Shown here: piece by piece, positions 18,098 to 28,185 of the stretch | Numbering within the stretch: position 1 is the stretch's first letter | Layout of the letters: each line of letters begins with the position of its first letter | Assembly (NCBI GenBank): GCA_947184155.2 | Contig: CAMXCT020002688.1 | Span: 1-64,000 of the forward strand | Source of the DNA: Cladocopium goreaui | Taxonomy: Eukaryota > Sar > Dinophyceae > Suessiales > Symbiodiniaceae | Length of the DNA stretch: 64,000 nucleotides | Direction: 5' to 3' | The notes under the pieces: model-generated | What the model saw: only the letters and a program-made list of their open reading frames with translations | What the model was told of the DNA's origin: nothing | The model's database searches: none | Translations under genes and position numbers: made by a program

Positions 18098-20785
18098 TCA
18101 ACTTGAAGATTCCATTGCTTCCATATCATCGATCTGACGTCGAACTTCTTCTGCGGCCTCGTGGTCGCCCAACTCTTCATAGCGCGTAGCTCGCGACTGC
18201 AAGACACGAATCCCACGACGTAGGCTAGCTCTTGCTTCTGCCATAGCTTGCTCGATCTTGTCATTCTCCTCCTCTGTGGTGTTCTGAGTAGTTCTACTGT
18301 TCAGAGTAGTGTTTTCACTGCTCCTTCCAAGCGTATTGTTGTTGCTGCTCCCAGGTTCTGGTTCTTGTCCATCTCTGTCTCCATGTTCACGTTCATCTGA
18401 TCCAGCTGGTCTTTCGACCACCAATTCTCGTCCATGTGCATCTGCTATAGTCTGAGCTACCTGAATCGCTTCTGACCTTGGTAAATTCATTGTCATCCTG
18501 AGCTCAAATTCGCGGGCTGGTGATTCCCGAACATTTTCATCTCCACTTCTATTTGCTATTGAGCTCCTCGAAGATGCTGCGTCTTCGTCTCCTCCGCGAT
18601 CACTTTCTCCCGGAGGTGTATCCCATCGATGCTCCACAATTGGAACAAAGAAAGCTCCATCACTCGCATCTGCTTTTCGCTGCAAATCATCACGAAATTC
18701 TTCCCATAACCAAGCCTCGGCGTGAAGGAGGTTAACGTGAGGAAGATCCATGCACATCCGCATATTTCTCACCTGAGCCATGATTTCCTCAGGGTCGTTC
18801 ACCTCAACCGCTGTAGTGAAGTATTCCACAGCCTCTTTCTCATCATTCTTCATAAGCAAAGCTGCAAGCCGTAGGTGGTTAAACATGTTCTCAAATGAAA
18901 ACTGATCATGCTGTCCATCAATCCAGTATGCTTTGGCTGACAAGACAAATGTCGTAGCCAAGAAATTTCTCATCTCACTTGTCCACTGTTGAACATTCGC
19001 ATATTTTGGTTGTGGATCATCGCGACTTCGTGATCTTGAAGCTGCACGGGGAAACATCATCACCAACATGCCCATCATGAGCATCAGCACTCCGCCAAGC
19101 ACCATGCCGCTGCGAATCTCCGCCATAGAGGTCGCTGTAGGAGAAGTACTTGATTGGCCTGACAGGAAGGAAGATGGAGAAGAGCATCCCTGCAAAAGTG
19201 ATGCTGCTGCTGCTTGAAATGCTGTCATCAATATCATTTGAACTCTTCTTGTCTGCAAAATTTCTGTTCGTCTTGACGTTTCATCTTCACCAGTGAAAAT
19301 ACCAATAAGTCGCCCGAGATCTTTTCTACGTTCTAATCCCAGCTTTTTCGTTCCCAAGTCTGCCGGATTCATCTGTGTGCTGATCTTGTGCAAACTGAAA
19401 ACTTTCATCCGCAAGAGATCTTGAAGAAATAGATGACGGATTTGAAGGTGTTTCATTCGGCCAAATCCTGCTCTTTGAATTGTACCCATCGCTGCTGATG
19501 AGTCAATATGCAATTTCACTTTCACTTCACCACTGTTTCCATCCTTTTGATCACCGCAAAGAAATTTGCACACTCGAACTAAAAACAAACCTTCTGCTAT
19601 TGCTGCATTCGCTGCGTATACTGCCTCACATGAGCTGAGTGCTACTGTTGCTTGTATTCTGTTGAAACTTGAGATATACGCACCATTCACAAACATGACA
19701 CATGAACTTGTTGATCTTCTGGTAGAACGATCATCTCCCCATGACGAATCTGAGAAGATATCGAAGTTGAAAACCGCTCTATCCTTTCTCTGTTCTCTTG
19801 TTACATCGCTCCATTCATCTGCTTCAATCCATCGGTCAAACACATCCTCATAGGTTTCACATTTCCTCAACATTACACCAACATGCTCTGTTCCTGACAA
19901 GTACAGGGCCAAATGCTTGAGAGCTGCCATCGCTCTCATGCAAGGGTAGGACATCCATGTAGCCAGCGTCTTTGTCGCAAACGAAATATCTGGCCTGTCA
20001 TGAGAAACATAGAGAATCAAACCTAAGGCTGAACGAAACAACGATGCTTCTTCGCCTGTGAGCACATCTTGCTCTGGAAATTCTGAGTTGTATGTTTCGA
20101 GAACCGCATGATGTGGAAGACCTTTCTTTCTTCTGCCAGAAATCTTCAACATGTTGATGAGCTTGGGAATATAGGTACCATTGGGCTGCACCAAAATTCC
20201 CTCAGGCAAAAGTGTAATACGCTTCTTGAGGTAAAACATCGTGTCACCTGAACCTTGTGCATGAGGACCATCAACTTTGATCGTGAGACCGGAAGCAACT
20301 TCCTTCTTGAACCATTCTAAATCCTTTTCACTTCCAACCAACAGCACATCATCCACATGTACTGATAGATACACTCGTCTCTCACTGTTCACCAACTTCC
20401 TGATTGTGGGACATCCCTTGTAAGATTCCATTCCAGCACTTTGACACAAATTGGAGAAATACTCAAACCATCGCAAAGCTGCATTTCGTTGTCCTGGTAA
20501 ACAACGCTTCAACCTCCAAACTGTAGACTTGTCCTCTGGAGATAGATCTCTGATCCATTGAGGGATTACCACAAACATCTCTTCTTGCTGTTCAACACAC
20601 AAGAAAGCATCTTTCACGTCAATTCCAGTGAGCATCAATTGAAAACCATGCTGAGGACTAGGAGAATACGAACTGCACCAAAGGTTGTGGTTGGTGCAAA
20701 GCTGTTCTCGTCTGTGTTGTCGGACTTGAACTCTCTTGCTACTATCCTGCATCTTCTGCGCCACTTGTTCTCTCTGTAGCGCCAA
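18098..20785 (-). CDS. element 2 reverse transcriptase, RNase H and novel C-terminal region
   Basis: An 895-codon frame; its first 45 or so residues are out of frame, and true coding starts near 20650 (GIDVKDAFL). The polymerase active site is LSVHVDDVLLVG. RNase H motifs are FSDSSWGDDRST, LSSCEAVYAA and LHIDSSAAMGT, ending STQMNPADLGTKKL. About 380 residues follow that are not part of ordinary copia Pol: a hydrophobic helix (SGMVLGGVLMLMMGMLVMM), an Arg/Ser stretch, a helical region (NMFNHLRLAALLMKND, NLLHAEAWLWEEFRDDL) and a charged coiled-coil tail. An envelope-like or membrane-anchoring role is conceivable, but nothing recognisable supports it. Only 203 non-coding bases separate the stop from the 3' LTR. 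Confidence 0.9.
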   Translation of the reverse strand: MALQREQVAQKMQDSSKRVQVRQHRREQLCTNHNLWCSSYSPSPQHGFQLMLTGIDVKDAFLCVEQQEEMFVVIPQWIRDLSPEDKSTVWRLKRCLPGQRNAALRWFEYFSNLCQSAGMESYKGCPTIRKLVNSERRVYLSVHVDDVLLVGSEKDLEWFKKEVASGLTIKVDGPHAQGSGDTMFYLKKRITLLPEGILVQPNGTYIPKLINMLKISGRRKKGLPHHAVLETYNSEFPEQDVLTGEEASLFRSALGLILYVSHDRPDISFATKTLATWMSYPCMRAMAALKHLALYLSGTEHVGVMLRKCETYEDVFDRWIEADEWSDVTREQRKDRAVFNFDIFSDSSWGDDRSTRRSTSSCVMFVNGAYISSFNRIQATVALSSCEAVYAANAAIAEGLFLVRVCKFLCGDQKDGNSGEVKVKLHIDSSAAMGTIQRAGFGRMKHLQIRHLFLQDLLRMKVFSLHKISTQMNPADLGTKKLGLERRKDLGRLIGIFTGEDETSRRTEILQTRRVQMILMTAFQAAAASLLQGCSSPSSFLSGQSSTSPTATSMAEIRSGMVLGGVLMLMMGMLVMMFPRAASRSRSRDDPQPKYANVQQWTSEMRNFLATTFVLSAKAYWIDGQHDQFSFENMFNHLRLAALLMKNDEKEAVEYFTTAVEVNDPEEIMAQVRNMRMCMDLPHVNLLHAEAWLWEEFRDDLQRKADASDGAFFVPIVEHRWDTPPGESDRGGDEDAASSRSSIANRSGDENVRESPAREFELRMTMNLPRSEAIQVAQTIADAHGRELVVERPAGSDEREHGDRDGQEPEPGSSNNNTLGRSSENTTLNSRTTQNTTEEENDKIEQAMAEARASLRRGIRVLQSRATRYEELGDHEAAEEVRRQIDDMEAMESSS

Positions 20786-22770
20786 TCACTTGCAATAGTG
20801 GTGTCGACGAGCTTGTGGCTCGGGATTGTTCTCACATCAATCTCTTCTGGTGCAATCACGTGCATTTCATACAACTTGGCAACCTCATCTAAAGCTGCTT
20901 GTGCATCCAACTCCGCAAGCTTCTCAGGAGAAACTGTAGGTGGGCCATCTTCTTCAAGACGTTTGTTGATACCTTCGTCCTCTGAGTCTACATCCTCATA
21001 AGGAAGAAATTCCCAGTCATCTTCCAAACCAATCACATCATTGTGTGTGATCTCCACTTCGCCAACACGTCTAACGTCCATCTTTGCCGCTCTGACTTTT
21101 GGCTCTGGAACTGGGTCGCTATCAAACTTCAAAGCTTTTGCTACTGTGCCACCTTGAGTCTCTGCCTTGTGTTTGGATGCTGCATGACCTGATGGGTCTA
21201 CATCCATTGTAGGGCTTGAAGGACTAGCCCCACCTGCGCCAGACATAAACATCTCTTCTGGCGTCTGTGGTGCTTCCATTTCGGGATCAACCGGTAGTGC
21301 ACATAGAGGAGGAAGAGAAGGAACAGGAACTCGACCATCATCTCGTTCTGTGACATCTTCAAGTCGAGGACCTTCTCCATCGGGTGTTGTGGGCTCATAT
21401 GCATTGGAAGGAACTTCTTGTTGAGCTTGTTCACGTTCGTCATCTGAGTCTTGAAGTCCTTTGACTGCTTCTGCTTCTTCATCAAAAAATGGTCTCGGTG
21501 GTAAAGCCAAAACTGGTTTCTGCTTCGCCTCTGACTGCGTGTAGCCCGTGGTGTCCCACGGTCCAATTACCAAACTCAAAATCTCATCTGCAGACCATGT
21601 AAGCGTTGTTCTTCGAATTGACCTTGTCCTTGTGATCGTGCCAGCTGCTGTAGCCAGAACATCATGATCAGAACCATCTTTTCCTAACCATATCCCTTTC
21701 TTCCAGGTAGGTCGATACTTGGATCCTTTCGGATCAAGTCCATATGTCACCTGTCCAAAACAAGCGATTCTGTTGTGATAGGGTCGTCCATTCACAGCTT
21801 GGTATGGTGTGATCTTTGTGGTACTGTGAGTATGATATCTGTTGTAGAGCCAAGTGGAGTGCATTGCCGCCCAGTAAAGAACTGTGTGTCCTTGTGGAAT
21901 CTTGCACTTGATTGATTCCTCCAGTTGCATTACCAGTGTCTTCTGCAAATTGCGGACAGTCTGAATTGTTCGTTCACAAATGCTAGTGCGATCCTTGCTG
22001 TAGTTGCGATTGGTCGTGACCGTTGTGCTAAAGCCCTGACGAGCTCTAACTTGCTTGAAAAATTCCATGCCACTGACCAAAACATTCTCATTGTCTCCAC
22101 AAACTTCAACCGCACCAACATAACCCAGACTTCCAACAAATTTTGAAATTGCACTTCCAACCGTCTTGGCGTTCTTGGGCTTGATAGGTTCTGCATGTGC
22201 ATATCTTGTCCATGAATCCACCATAAGCAAAATCGGCTTGACCCCAAGAGAACCTTCTGACTTGTCACGATTTTCACAAAAGTAAAAACCAACTTGGATT
22301 GTGGGTCGATCTCGTTCTGCTGCAAGATCAGGGTCAGCATGACTTGCATGATAGTCACCTCGAGCGCGAGTTGAGACACAAAACGGACACCAATCCCTGT
22401 AGGGTAGGTGAGTCAATTCATGGAGAGAACGTTCACGCTGAGTTGGTTGACGAACTGCTAGGTGTGCTGGTTGTGCAGGATGTTCTTCTTGTTGATATTC
22501 TGCTCTTGCCATGTCAATTGCTGCACGTCTCATACCTTGAACATAGCTCTTCTTGATACGCTCGAACATTTTGCCCTTTGATCCAGCTTGTGAAATTCCC
22601 AGCAAACGACAACCCGCTCGCAAGTCTTTGACTGGAGACTCACGTGTCAAAATCAAACCATCGTCCAATTCCACAGATTCAATCTCAGGAAAAGCTACAT
22701 CCGCCAAAGCTGCTGCAGGTTCTTCTCCACCAAGAGGATCCTGTAGAGAAAGACCTGGAGGTTCACGCAC
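20635..22770 (-). CDS. element 2 integrase region and start of reverse transcriptase
   Basis: A 711-codon frame that is open further upstream and starts here only by convention. It contains a SAP-like stretch (LRAGCRLLGISQAGSKGKM), an HHCC-like zinc site (HELTHLPYRDWCPFC), an integrase core (VGFYFCENRDKSEG, VCGDNENVL, TSICERTIQTV) and a C-terminal integrase part (WKKGIWLGKDGSDHDV). A long acidic/Pro linker leads to the first reverse transcriptase strands (RRRCRIVAREFKSD, NSFAPTTTFGAVRILLVLS). The frame ends at 20635 by a one-base shift in the middle of the polymerase; the partner frame follows at once. Confidence 0.88.
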   Translation of the reverse strand: MREPPGLSLQDPLGGEEPAAALADVAFPEIESVELDDGLILTRESPVKDLRAGCRLLGISQAGSKGKMFERIKKSYVQGMRRAAIDMARAEYQQEEHPAQPAHLAVRQPTQRERSLHELTHLPYRDWCPFCVSTRARGDYHASHADPDLAAERDRPTIQVGFYFCENRDKSEGSLGVKPILLMVDSWTRYAHAEPIKPKNAKTVGSAISKFVGSLGYVGAVEVCGDNENVLVSGMEFFKQVRARQGFSTTVTTNRNYSKDRTSICERTIQTVRNLQKTLVMQLEESIKCKIPQGHTVLYWAAMHSTWLYNRYHTHSTTKITPYQAVNGRPYHNRIACFGQVTYGLDPKGSKYRPTWKKGIWLGKDGSDHDVLATAAGTITRTRSIRRTTLTWSADEILSLVIGPWDTTGYTQSEAKQKPVLALPPRPFFDEEAEAVKGLQDSDDEREQAQQEVPSNAYEPTTPDGEGPRLEDVTERDDGRVPVPSLPPLCALPVDPEMEAPQTPEEMFMSGAGGASPSSPTMDVDPSGHAASKHKAETQGGTVAKALKFDSDPVPEPKVRAAKMDVRRVGEVEITHNDVIGLEDDWEFLPYEDVDSEDEGINKRLEEDGPPTVSPEKLAELDAQAALDEVAKLYEMHVIAPEEIDVRTIPSHKLVDTTIASDWRYRENKWRRRCRIVAREFKSDNTDENSFAPTTTFGAVRILLVLSMVFN

Positions 22771-24137
22771 TTGAATAGCCTCGCCTGAAACTGCACACTG
22801 AGGAACATCTTGACGTTGTTCAACTGGAACTGCTGGTTGTTGTTCCTGGGGTTGTGAGTCAGGAAGTCAAAGTGGTCCATCCACCTCTTCATCTTCATCT
22901 AGTAAATCTCCAAACTCTTCAAATCCATGTTCTTCAACTCCAAGAATTGTGAGAATCTCGCACTCGCCGTCCATGTTGAATATGCACTCATCAATCAATC
23001 CAAATGGCTCATCCTTGTCCATGAAACGTTGTGTCATCTCCACCAATGTCCAACTGTCGGTGGTGTTTGTCCTTCTGACTAGAGTTGTTCTGAAAGGCCA
23101 ATAGTGCCCCCAAGTTGGTCAGGGATCAACATAGCTGTTCCCCACATTCTTGATGTAGGGTGTTCCAGACTCTGTCATCTGCCACGTGTTGAAATCACAG
23201 AGCTCCATTTCTTCAAACACTTGAACTATAGTATGCACATGAAAAGAAGAAACATCTGAGTCACCATCATCTTCTCGTTCTTCAACATGACGCACAAACG
23301 CTCAAAAAGCAAACGACTTGTTCTTGAAGTACACAGGCACCTTGATTTGATCTTGTGGATCTATCAGGAAAATTTCACCGGTGCCTTCACCATCAATTTT
23401 CCAACCTGCTTGGTACAACTGCCCAAGCGAAACCAAACCTGTAGTCACATCACCAACAATAAACTCATGACGCAAAAGAACTTCTTCACCTTCAACGTCA
23501 CGCACTTGAAGGTCTGTGTATCTAGTGCCACGTGTCTTGAGTTTTCCACCTTGACAATTTCGCAAACTGGTACCTGCAGTTGTGTTGAACTGCCATCCAC
23601 TGAAAACCTTGCAGGAAGCAAACTCACATCTGAACCGCTGTCCAAAATAATCCATTCCTCACCGGTCACGTTTCTCACATGCATATCTTCATCTGAGCTA
23701 TCCAGAAATTCAACCATTCTCACATGCCTACTTGAAGCTGGTGATGTAGGAGAAGAAGGATATGACGAGGAAGGAGTGATGTAAAAAATTCTGCGCACTG
23801 TTCCTGTTCTCGGTTGCACTGGAGACTGTTCACCTTGACCTTGTCGATACGTTGAAGACGACGAAGCTCCATTGTTGTTGACTGGAGAGCCAGTGTAGCT
23901 AGTATCTTGCTGCACGTTGTTCACATCCATACGCTGTGGGCATTCCCCACTCCAGTGACCATAGCCAAAACAGATTTTGCATTGATTGTGACCTGCTGCT
24001 TTACCTTTCTGACCATCTTTGCTCTTTCCTTTCTTGCCCTTTGACTTTCCTCCTTTGCTGTTGCCTCTTCCACGTCCTTTCTTGCCCTTGCCTTTTGCTT
24101 TTCCTCCACTTCTACCACCAAAACCACGACCTGCACC
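22771..24137 (-). pseudogene. element 2 nucleocapsid knuckle, protease and linker (broken frames)
   Basis: After the TGA at 24138, the same frame gives an RG/KG-rich stretch, a CCHC knuckle (CKICFGYGHWSGEC) and a protease start (WIILDSGSDVSLLP). A frame change near 23560 is needed to continue the protease (RYTDLQVRDVEGEEVLLRH, GDVTTGLVSLGQLYQAGW). The continued frame contains three more in-frame stops, all TGA (23302, 23119 and 22867), between otherwise sensible acidic sequence, and then joins the integrase frame. All four TGA codons would read well as CGA (Arg), as in NIP-R-GAGRGF and VDP-R-PTWGHYWPF. Confidence 0.75.
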
Positions 24138-25967
24138 TCAAGGTATGTTCCAACCACCTTTTCCTTTTCCTTTCTTTCCTTTGCCCTTGGATTTGCCTTC
24201 AACTCTATCTACCTCCATTGGCACGGGTCCATCGGCAACGCCTTTGTTGGCATCATGGATAGACTTCAACACTGTCTCATGGCTCCAACTCTTCGACACA
24301 CGCTCGAAGTTGAGGATCTGCTCTCTGACCTGGTTGCAAGTCGCCTTGTCATCCAAGGTGAGCTGAAGATGCTCTTTGAGTTTTGCAGGGGAACATCGAA
24401 GTAGAGTGGCTATTTTGAGTTCATCGGGGTACTTGGTGTTGGAGGACTCTTCAAACCTTTGAATTGTCTCCTCAAAGATCAATATGGAATCCATACAGGA
24501 TCGGTCTTTGGGAAATGTTGGGTATGACGCCAACGCCTGTGCTAGCGCCAAGCTCCTCTGTCTTGAGCTAGGCTCAAACTCTCTCATCAAACTATACCAA
24601 ACAGCTAAACCATCTCTGGTCATTGAATGCGCCTTGTCCAAATGAGCGCATCGGCCACGCCAATAGCTTGTCAAAACAGCGTACAACTTGTGAGCCATCT
24701 CTTTCTCAACTTCATTGTAGCTTGCCATTGTTGGCATTGAATCCCTGGCCTCTATAGCTTCCAGAATTTGAATAAACCTTGAATCACCATATGTCAACCA
24801 TGACATAAACTGGAAACGCCGTGATGCAAAGCCCATTGCATCTTCTCCACTATATGTGTCGGGATTCTTGAGCACCTTTGATGCTGCCTGCAGTCCATCT
24901 GAAACTGCACCTGAACTTGCTTTGGCTACAGTTGCTGCTGTTTGCACTGTTTGGGTTGTTGCTCTCTCGGCTGCTACAGCTGCTCGTGTGGCAGCTTCAG
25001 CTAATGCCACGACTCTTTCCAGCATTGCTTGTTGTTGCTCCATTGCATGAACATGTCCAATACTGCAAAGAAAAATCACAGCCATCAACTTTCGTCTTTC
25101 ACTGCAACGCTTTCTGCCAGCACATCTTTTCTCTAAACGTGTCACTCGTGAAGTCTGACATGTTTTCATCCATTGACTGCTCATCCAATTTCTGTTCATC
25201 AATGCCAGAAACCATGTGATGCAAACCAAGATGACTGCCATCAAACCAAACTGCAACTCCTTGCCTCGTAGTTCTTGTGCCAGCGCCATTGGCATAGATG
25301 CCATCCAGCTCAGGGCCAAGCTTGCCATTGCTCTGCTTGTAGACCTTGTCCAGGAGAAACTGCAAAGACACATAGCTGCAAGCTGCGCCAAGCCAGAATA
25401 CCACATAGCCATCACCTTGTCCACCATGTAGAGGAAGAAACGTAGGATGAAGATACTGACCTTGAAGGCATACTTCACCAAGCACTGCCAACCATTGAAG
25501 ACCGTGTCCACGTAGTTGTTCATGTAGTGATACCCAAGGATCTTGGAGTCGATGAAGTCGATGTAGTCCAAGCAATGTGCAAAGCCATGCATGTAGACAA
25601 CGTTCACCAAGAACCATGCTCCATCGAAGATCTTGAACTCATTGATCACCAAGTGCTGTTCATAGTCCATCATGTCATACTCATTCATCTCCAAGAAGTG
25701 GTTCATCTTGCCGTGCTTGTCATTGGGCTCAATCTCTTTTACCAAGTTCTCGTTCACCAAGTTCCAGGCTTCTCCATTGCCACGACTGTACCATCTGCCA
25801 GCCTGGCTCAACATCTCATCTCTCCACATTCTGCATGCGCATGTCCATGTTGTACATGTTTCATTTCCCGGGCTTGTCCATGAGCTTGTTGCACTAGTAC
25901 TTGTACTTCTCCATGTAGTTACATCCATCCATAGGCCTATTGTACTTGTCCATGTGTGTGTGCACAC
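24138..25967 (-). CDS. element 2 leader and Gag
   Basis: A 609-codon frame. The first 300 or so residues are unusual, with several hydrophobic segments (for example VSIFILRFFLYMVDKVMAM, LMAVILVCITWFLALM, LMAVIFLCSI), and may be a leader or not translated. Gag proper probably starts at the ATG at 25043 (MEQQQAMLERVVALAEAA), with an Ala-rich helical region followed by a copia-type Gag core (MSWLTYGDSRF, YWRGRCAHLDKAH, SLMREFEPSS). It ends in a Lys/Gly-rich tail (KSKGKGKKGKGKGGW) at an in-frame TGA. The same frame continues past that stop into the zinc knuckle, so the natural product is probably longer. Confidence 0.8.
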   Translation of the reverse strand: MCTHTWTSTIGLWMDVTTWRSTSTSATSSWTSPGNETCTTWTCACRMWRDEMLSQAGRWYSRGNGEAWNLVNENLVKEIEPNDKHGKMNHFLEMNEYDMMDYEQHLVINEFKIFDGAWFLVNVVYMHGFAHCLDYIDFIDSKILGYHYMNNYVDTVFNGWQCLVKYAFKVSIFILRFFLYMVDKVMAMWYSGLAQLAAMCLCSFSWTRSTSRAMASLALSWMASMPMALAQELRGKELQFGLMAVILVCITWFLALMNRNWMSSQWMKTCQTSRVTRLEKRCAGRKRCSERRKLMAVIFLCSIGHVHAMEQQQAMLERVVALAEAATRAAVAAERATTQTVQTAATVAKASSGAVSDGLQAASKVLKNPDTYSGEDAMGFASRRFQFMSWLTYGDSRFIQILEAIEARDSMPTMASYNEVEKEMAHKLYAVLTSYWRGRCAHLDKAHSMTRDGLAVWYSLMREFEPSSRQRSLALAQALASYPTFPKDRSCMDSILIFEETIQRFEESSNTKYPDELKIATLLRCSPAKLKEHLQLTLDDKATCNQVREQILNFERVSKSWSHETVLKSIHDANKGVADGPVPMEVDRVEGKSKGKGKKGKGKGGWNIP

Positions 25968-26238
25968 TTTGTTTGCTGAACTTCTCGTTGACCTTCTCCT
26001 TGTCGTTCAGCATCGCCTAAGTCATAGGCTTCGAATTTTCTGCAGCTCCACCTGTGGTGTTCCATTGCCTTGGGTTCCATAGGCATGTTCACAAAGGACT
26101 CAGCCATGCCAAGCGCCCCAAGTTCTCTGCCACCACCATCAGCTGCCACCATCATCAGCGCCATCCACAGCGCCATGGAGGTCAACATGACCTGGAATCT
26201 CGGAGCCCTCACCAAAGGTCCTCCCTTAGGATCACTGG

Positions 26239-26250
26239 GCTCCGCTACCA
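26239..26250 (-). promoter_or_regulatory. tRNA primer-binding site of element 2
   Basis: TGGTAGCGGAGC directly abuts the end of the 5' LTR. TGG pairs with a tRNA CCA end, and the rest resembles copia primer sites for initiator tRNA-Met. The identical 12-mer occupies the same position in elements 3 and 4. Confidence 0.75.
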
Positions 26251-26451
26251 TCTCAAAACACGGCGGCCCACTTCTAAGCTCGGTCTCTTGCGTTGCTTGA
26301 GCCTTGAGCCACCATCCAGTGGCGTGTCATCCTTGCGCAGTGGCCTATGTAGACCTGTGACATGCATCAACTGTCACACTGATAAGAACAGAACTACACA
26401 TCCAACTGAGCATGACATGACATGGGTGAGTGCAGTGGATATATCTTTACA
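26251..26451 (-). repeat. 5' LTR of element 2
   Basis: 201 bp. On the minus strand it begins TGTAAAGATATATCC and ends GTGTTTTGAGA. Compared with the other LTR it lacks a 10-bp block and one base; otherwise I see no differences. Confidence 0.9.
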
Positions 26452-26460
26452 CTCTGCATA

Positions 26461-28185
26461 CAAACAATATATCAATGAAGGCTCTTCAGACTCTTCACCT
26501 TCGGTGCAGAGACAAATAAATGCAAATACTTAAAGGTATTGACAAATACACAACTTAGAAAGGTATTGAATAAATGTTTCCTAAGGATGAACAGAAACCT
26601 CACTGACATCCTTCAGCTTCTCACAGAAATCTGTGTGCAAAGTCGTCACTCTTGGGTGCTTTGGAACTACCGGACCTAGCTAGCAGGTCTCCAAGACAAC
26701 TTCGCAATTTAGCCATGACCAATCGCGCTTTGGGCGGAGATATGTCTCAAACTGTGTAAATGTATTGTCGCGTTAAAATGCACTATATCACAGTAAGATT
26801 ATGTTTCAAATTTCAAACTGTGCAAAATGTCGCGTTAGATTGCAAACCTCGGTGCAACGGATTCAGCAGCATGTGTGGGTGTCGTTCAAAAAACATTGCA
26901 TCCAAGACAAGACCTTCTGGTCAATTTCGAGGACTGTGCTTCGTCGGTCGAGGGCTGACTGGAGACTCTGGAAACCGGAGCTCACTCTTTGGGACTCAGG
27001 ACTTATCGGAAAGACGACAGCTCTATGGTACCAACGAGATCTTTGTCACAATTGTACTGCTTCATTGTCATCGCAGTTCGAGGCCCAGTTCTTCCTATGG
27101 AACTCTGCAGTCACCCTGCGACGTGGCCGAAGGGTCGAGGACCCGGGGACTCCCCGGCTGAGTGGCACCGCACCGAACGGCACTGCCCGAGATCAGCTTA
27201 CGAAGACCGGCCCAAGCCACTGAGCTGCAACGACTCCTCCACCTGTGCCGCTTGCGCAAGTGCGCTGTGCAACAAATCACACCTCCATGGCCACTGCACC
27301 AAGTTACAGTCCCTTGGATCCTAGGAATAGATGGAATAGATCCGAACCCCAAGAGCTTGCTTGAATTTGGGACATTTGAAGCTGTCCACCGCTCTCCGCT
27401 TGTCAGTGACAGACTCAGGTGGCACGCTTCCACCTCCATCTGTTCCTTCCCATCGCGGTCTTGCTCAAGCTTGTAAAGCTGCAAGGAGAAGATCGTTCTT
27501 TGTCTCTTCTTTCCTTTCTGTTCTCTTTCCTATGTGCTTTCTGTTCTTGCTTGCCTTCCGTTCTCTTTTGATCCATGTCGCTCGAAGGTTCTTCAAGGTG
27601 AGAAGTCGTGAAAGTGAAAAGGAAAGAAATGTTTTCGGCCCCATCGAGTGTGGTGAGCTCTAGACGCGGTGGAACTTTCACTTGGTCAAAAAGACCCAGT
27701 CCAAATTCCATTCCAATGGATAAAGCACTTAATTCATTCACCAACCTGCACGCTGGCTTTGTGGGATAGCATCACTGGGCCCATTTCCCGTCTTAACTAC
27801 CTGCAAGAGCATGATTTTTGCTACACCACGCCAAGCACTAGTATGATACATCAATTTATCCATCTAGATGAGCCCACGCATCTTTCTTGTTCAATTTCAG
27901 GCCTGCGTCTGTAGCATTGGAGGGTAGCGGTCATGAAGCGCCACCCGATGAGGTCGGTTCAACTTGCATCTCCCAGTTTCTCAGCCAGATGAAACACGCC
28001 TTGTCCGCAAGCCGGGTGGTTCATCCAGGGCTGGCTGAAGGTGTCGATGGTTCGCAAACCCATTGATCTGCTAGGGATATACTTGAAGCATCTATCCGGT
28101 CATCTTAGTTACAAACCAAGCCAAGCGAAAGCACGCCCTTTCAACTGTAAAAAATCATCAATCTGCCCGCCTCAGTTCATATCTT
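26461..28185. other. non-coding stretch, nothing recognised
   Basis: Short open frames occur on both strands, but none has a recognisable motif, good composition or splice structure. I see no RNA gene, repeat array or LTR here. Confidence 0.5.

Larger units (their letters stand above)
17683..26451 (-). mobile_element. Ty1/copia LTR retrotransposon, element 2
   Basis: Two direct LTRs (17683-17894 and 26251-26451) bound gag-pol on the minus strand. The 5' LTR is followed at once by a primer-binding site, and the 3' LTR is preceded by a purine-rich GGCAAGGTGGGG. A 9-bp direct repeat, CTCTGCATA, abuts both ends (17674-17682 and 26452-26460). This is longer than the usual 5-bp copia duplication and may include chance identity. 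The LTRs differ by two indels only, so the insertion is young. Coding order 5' to 3' is leader/Gag, zinc knuckle, protease, integrase, reverse transcriptase, RNase H and a novel C-terminal region. Gag-pol is broken by in-frame TGA codons and frame changes. Confidence 0.9.
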
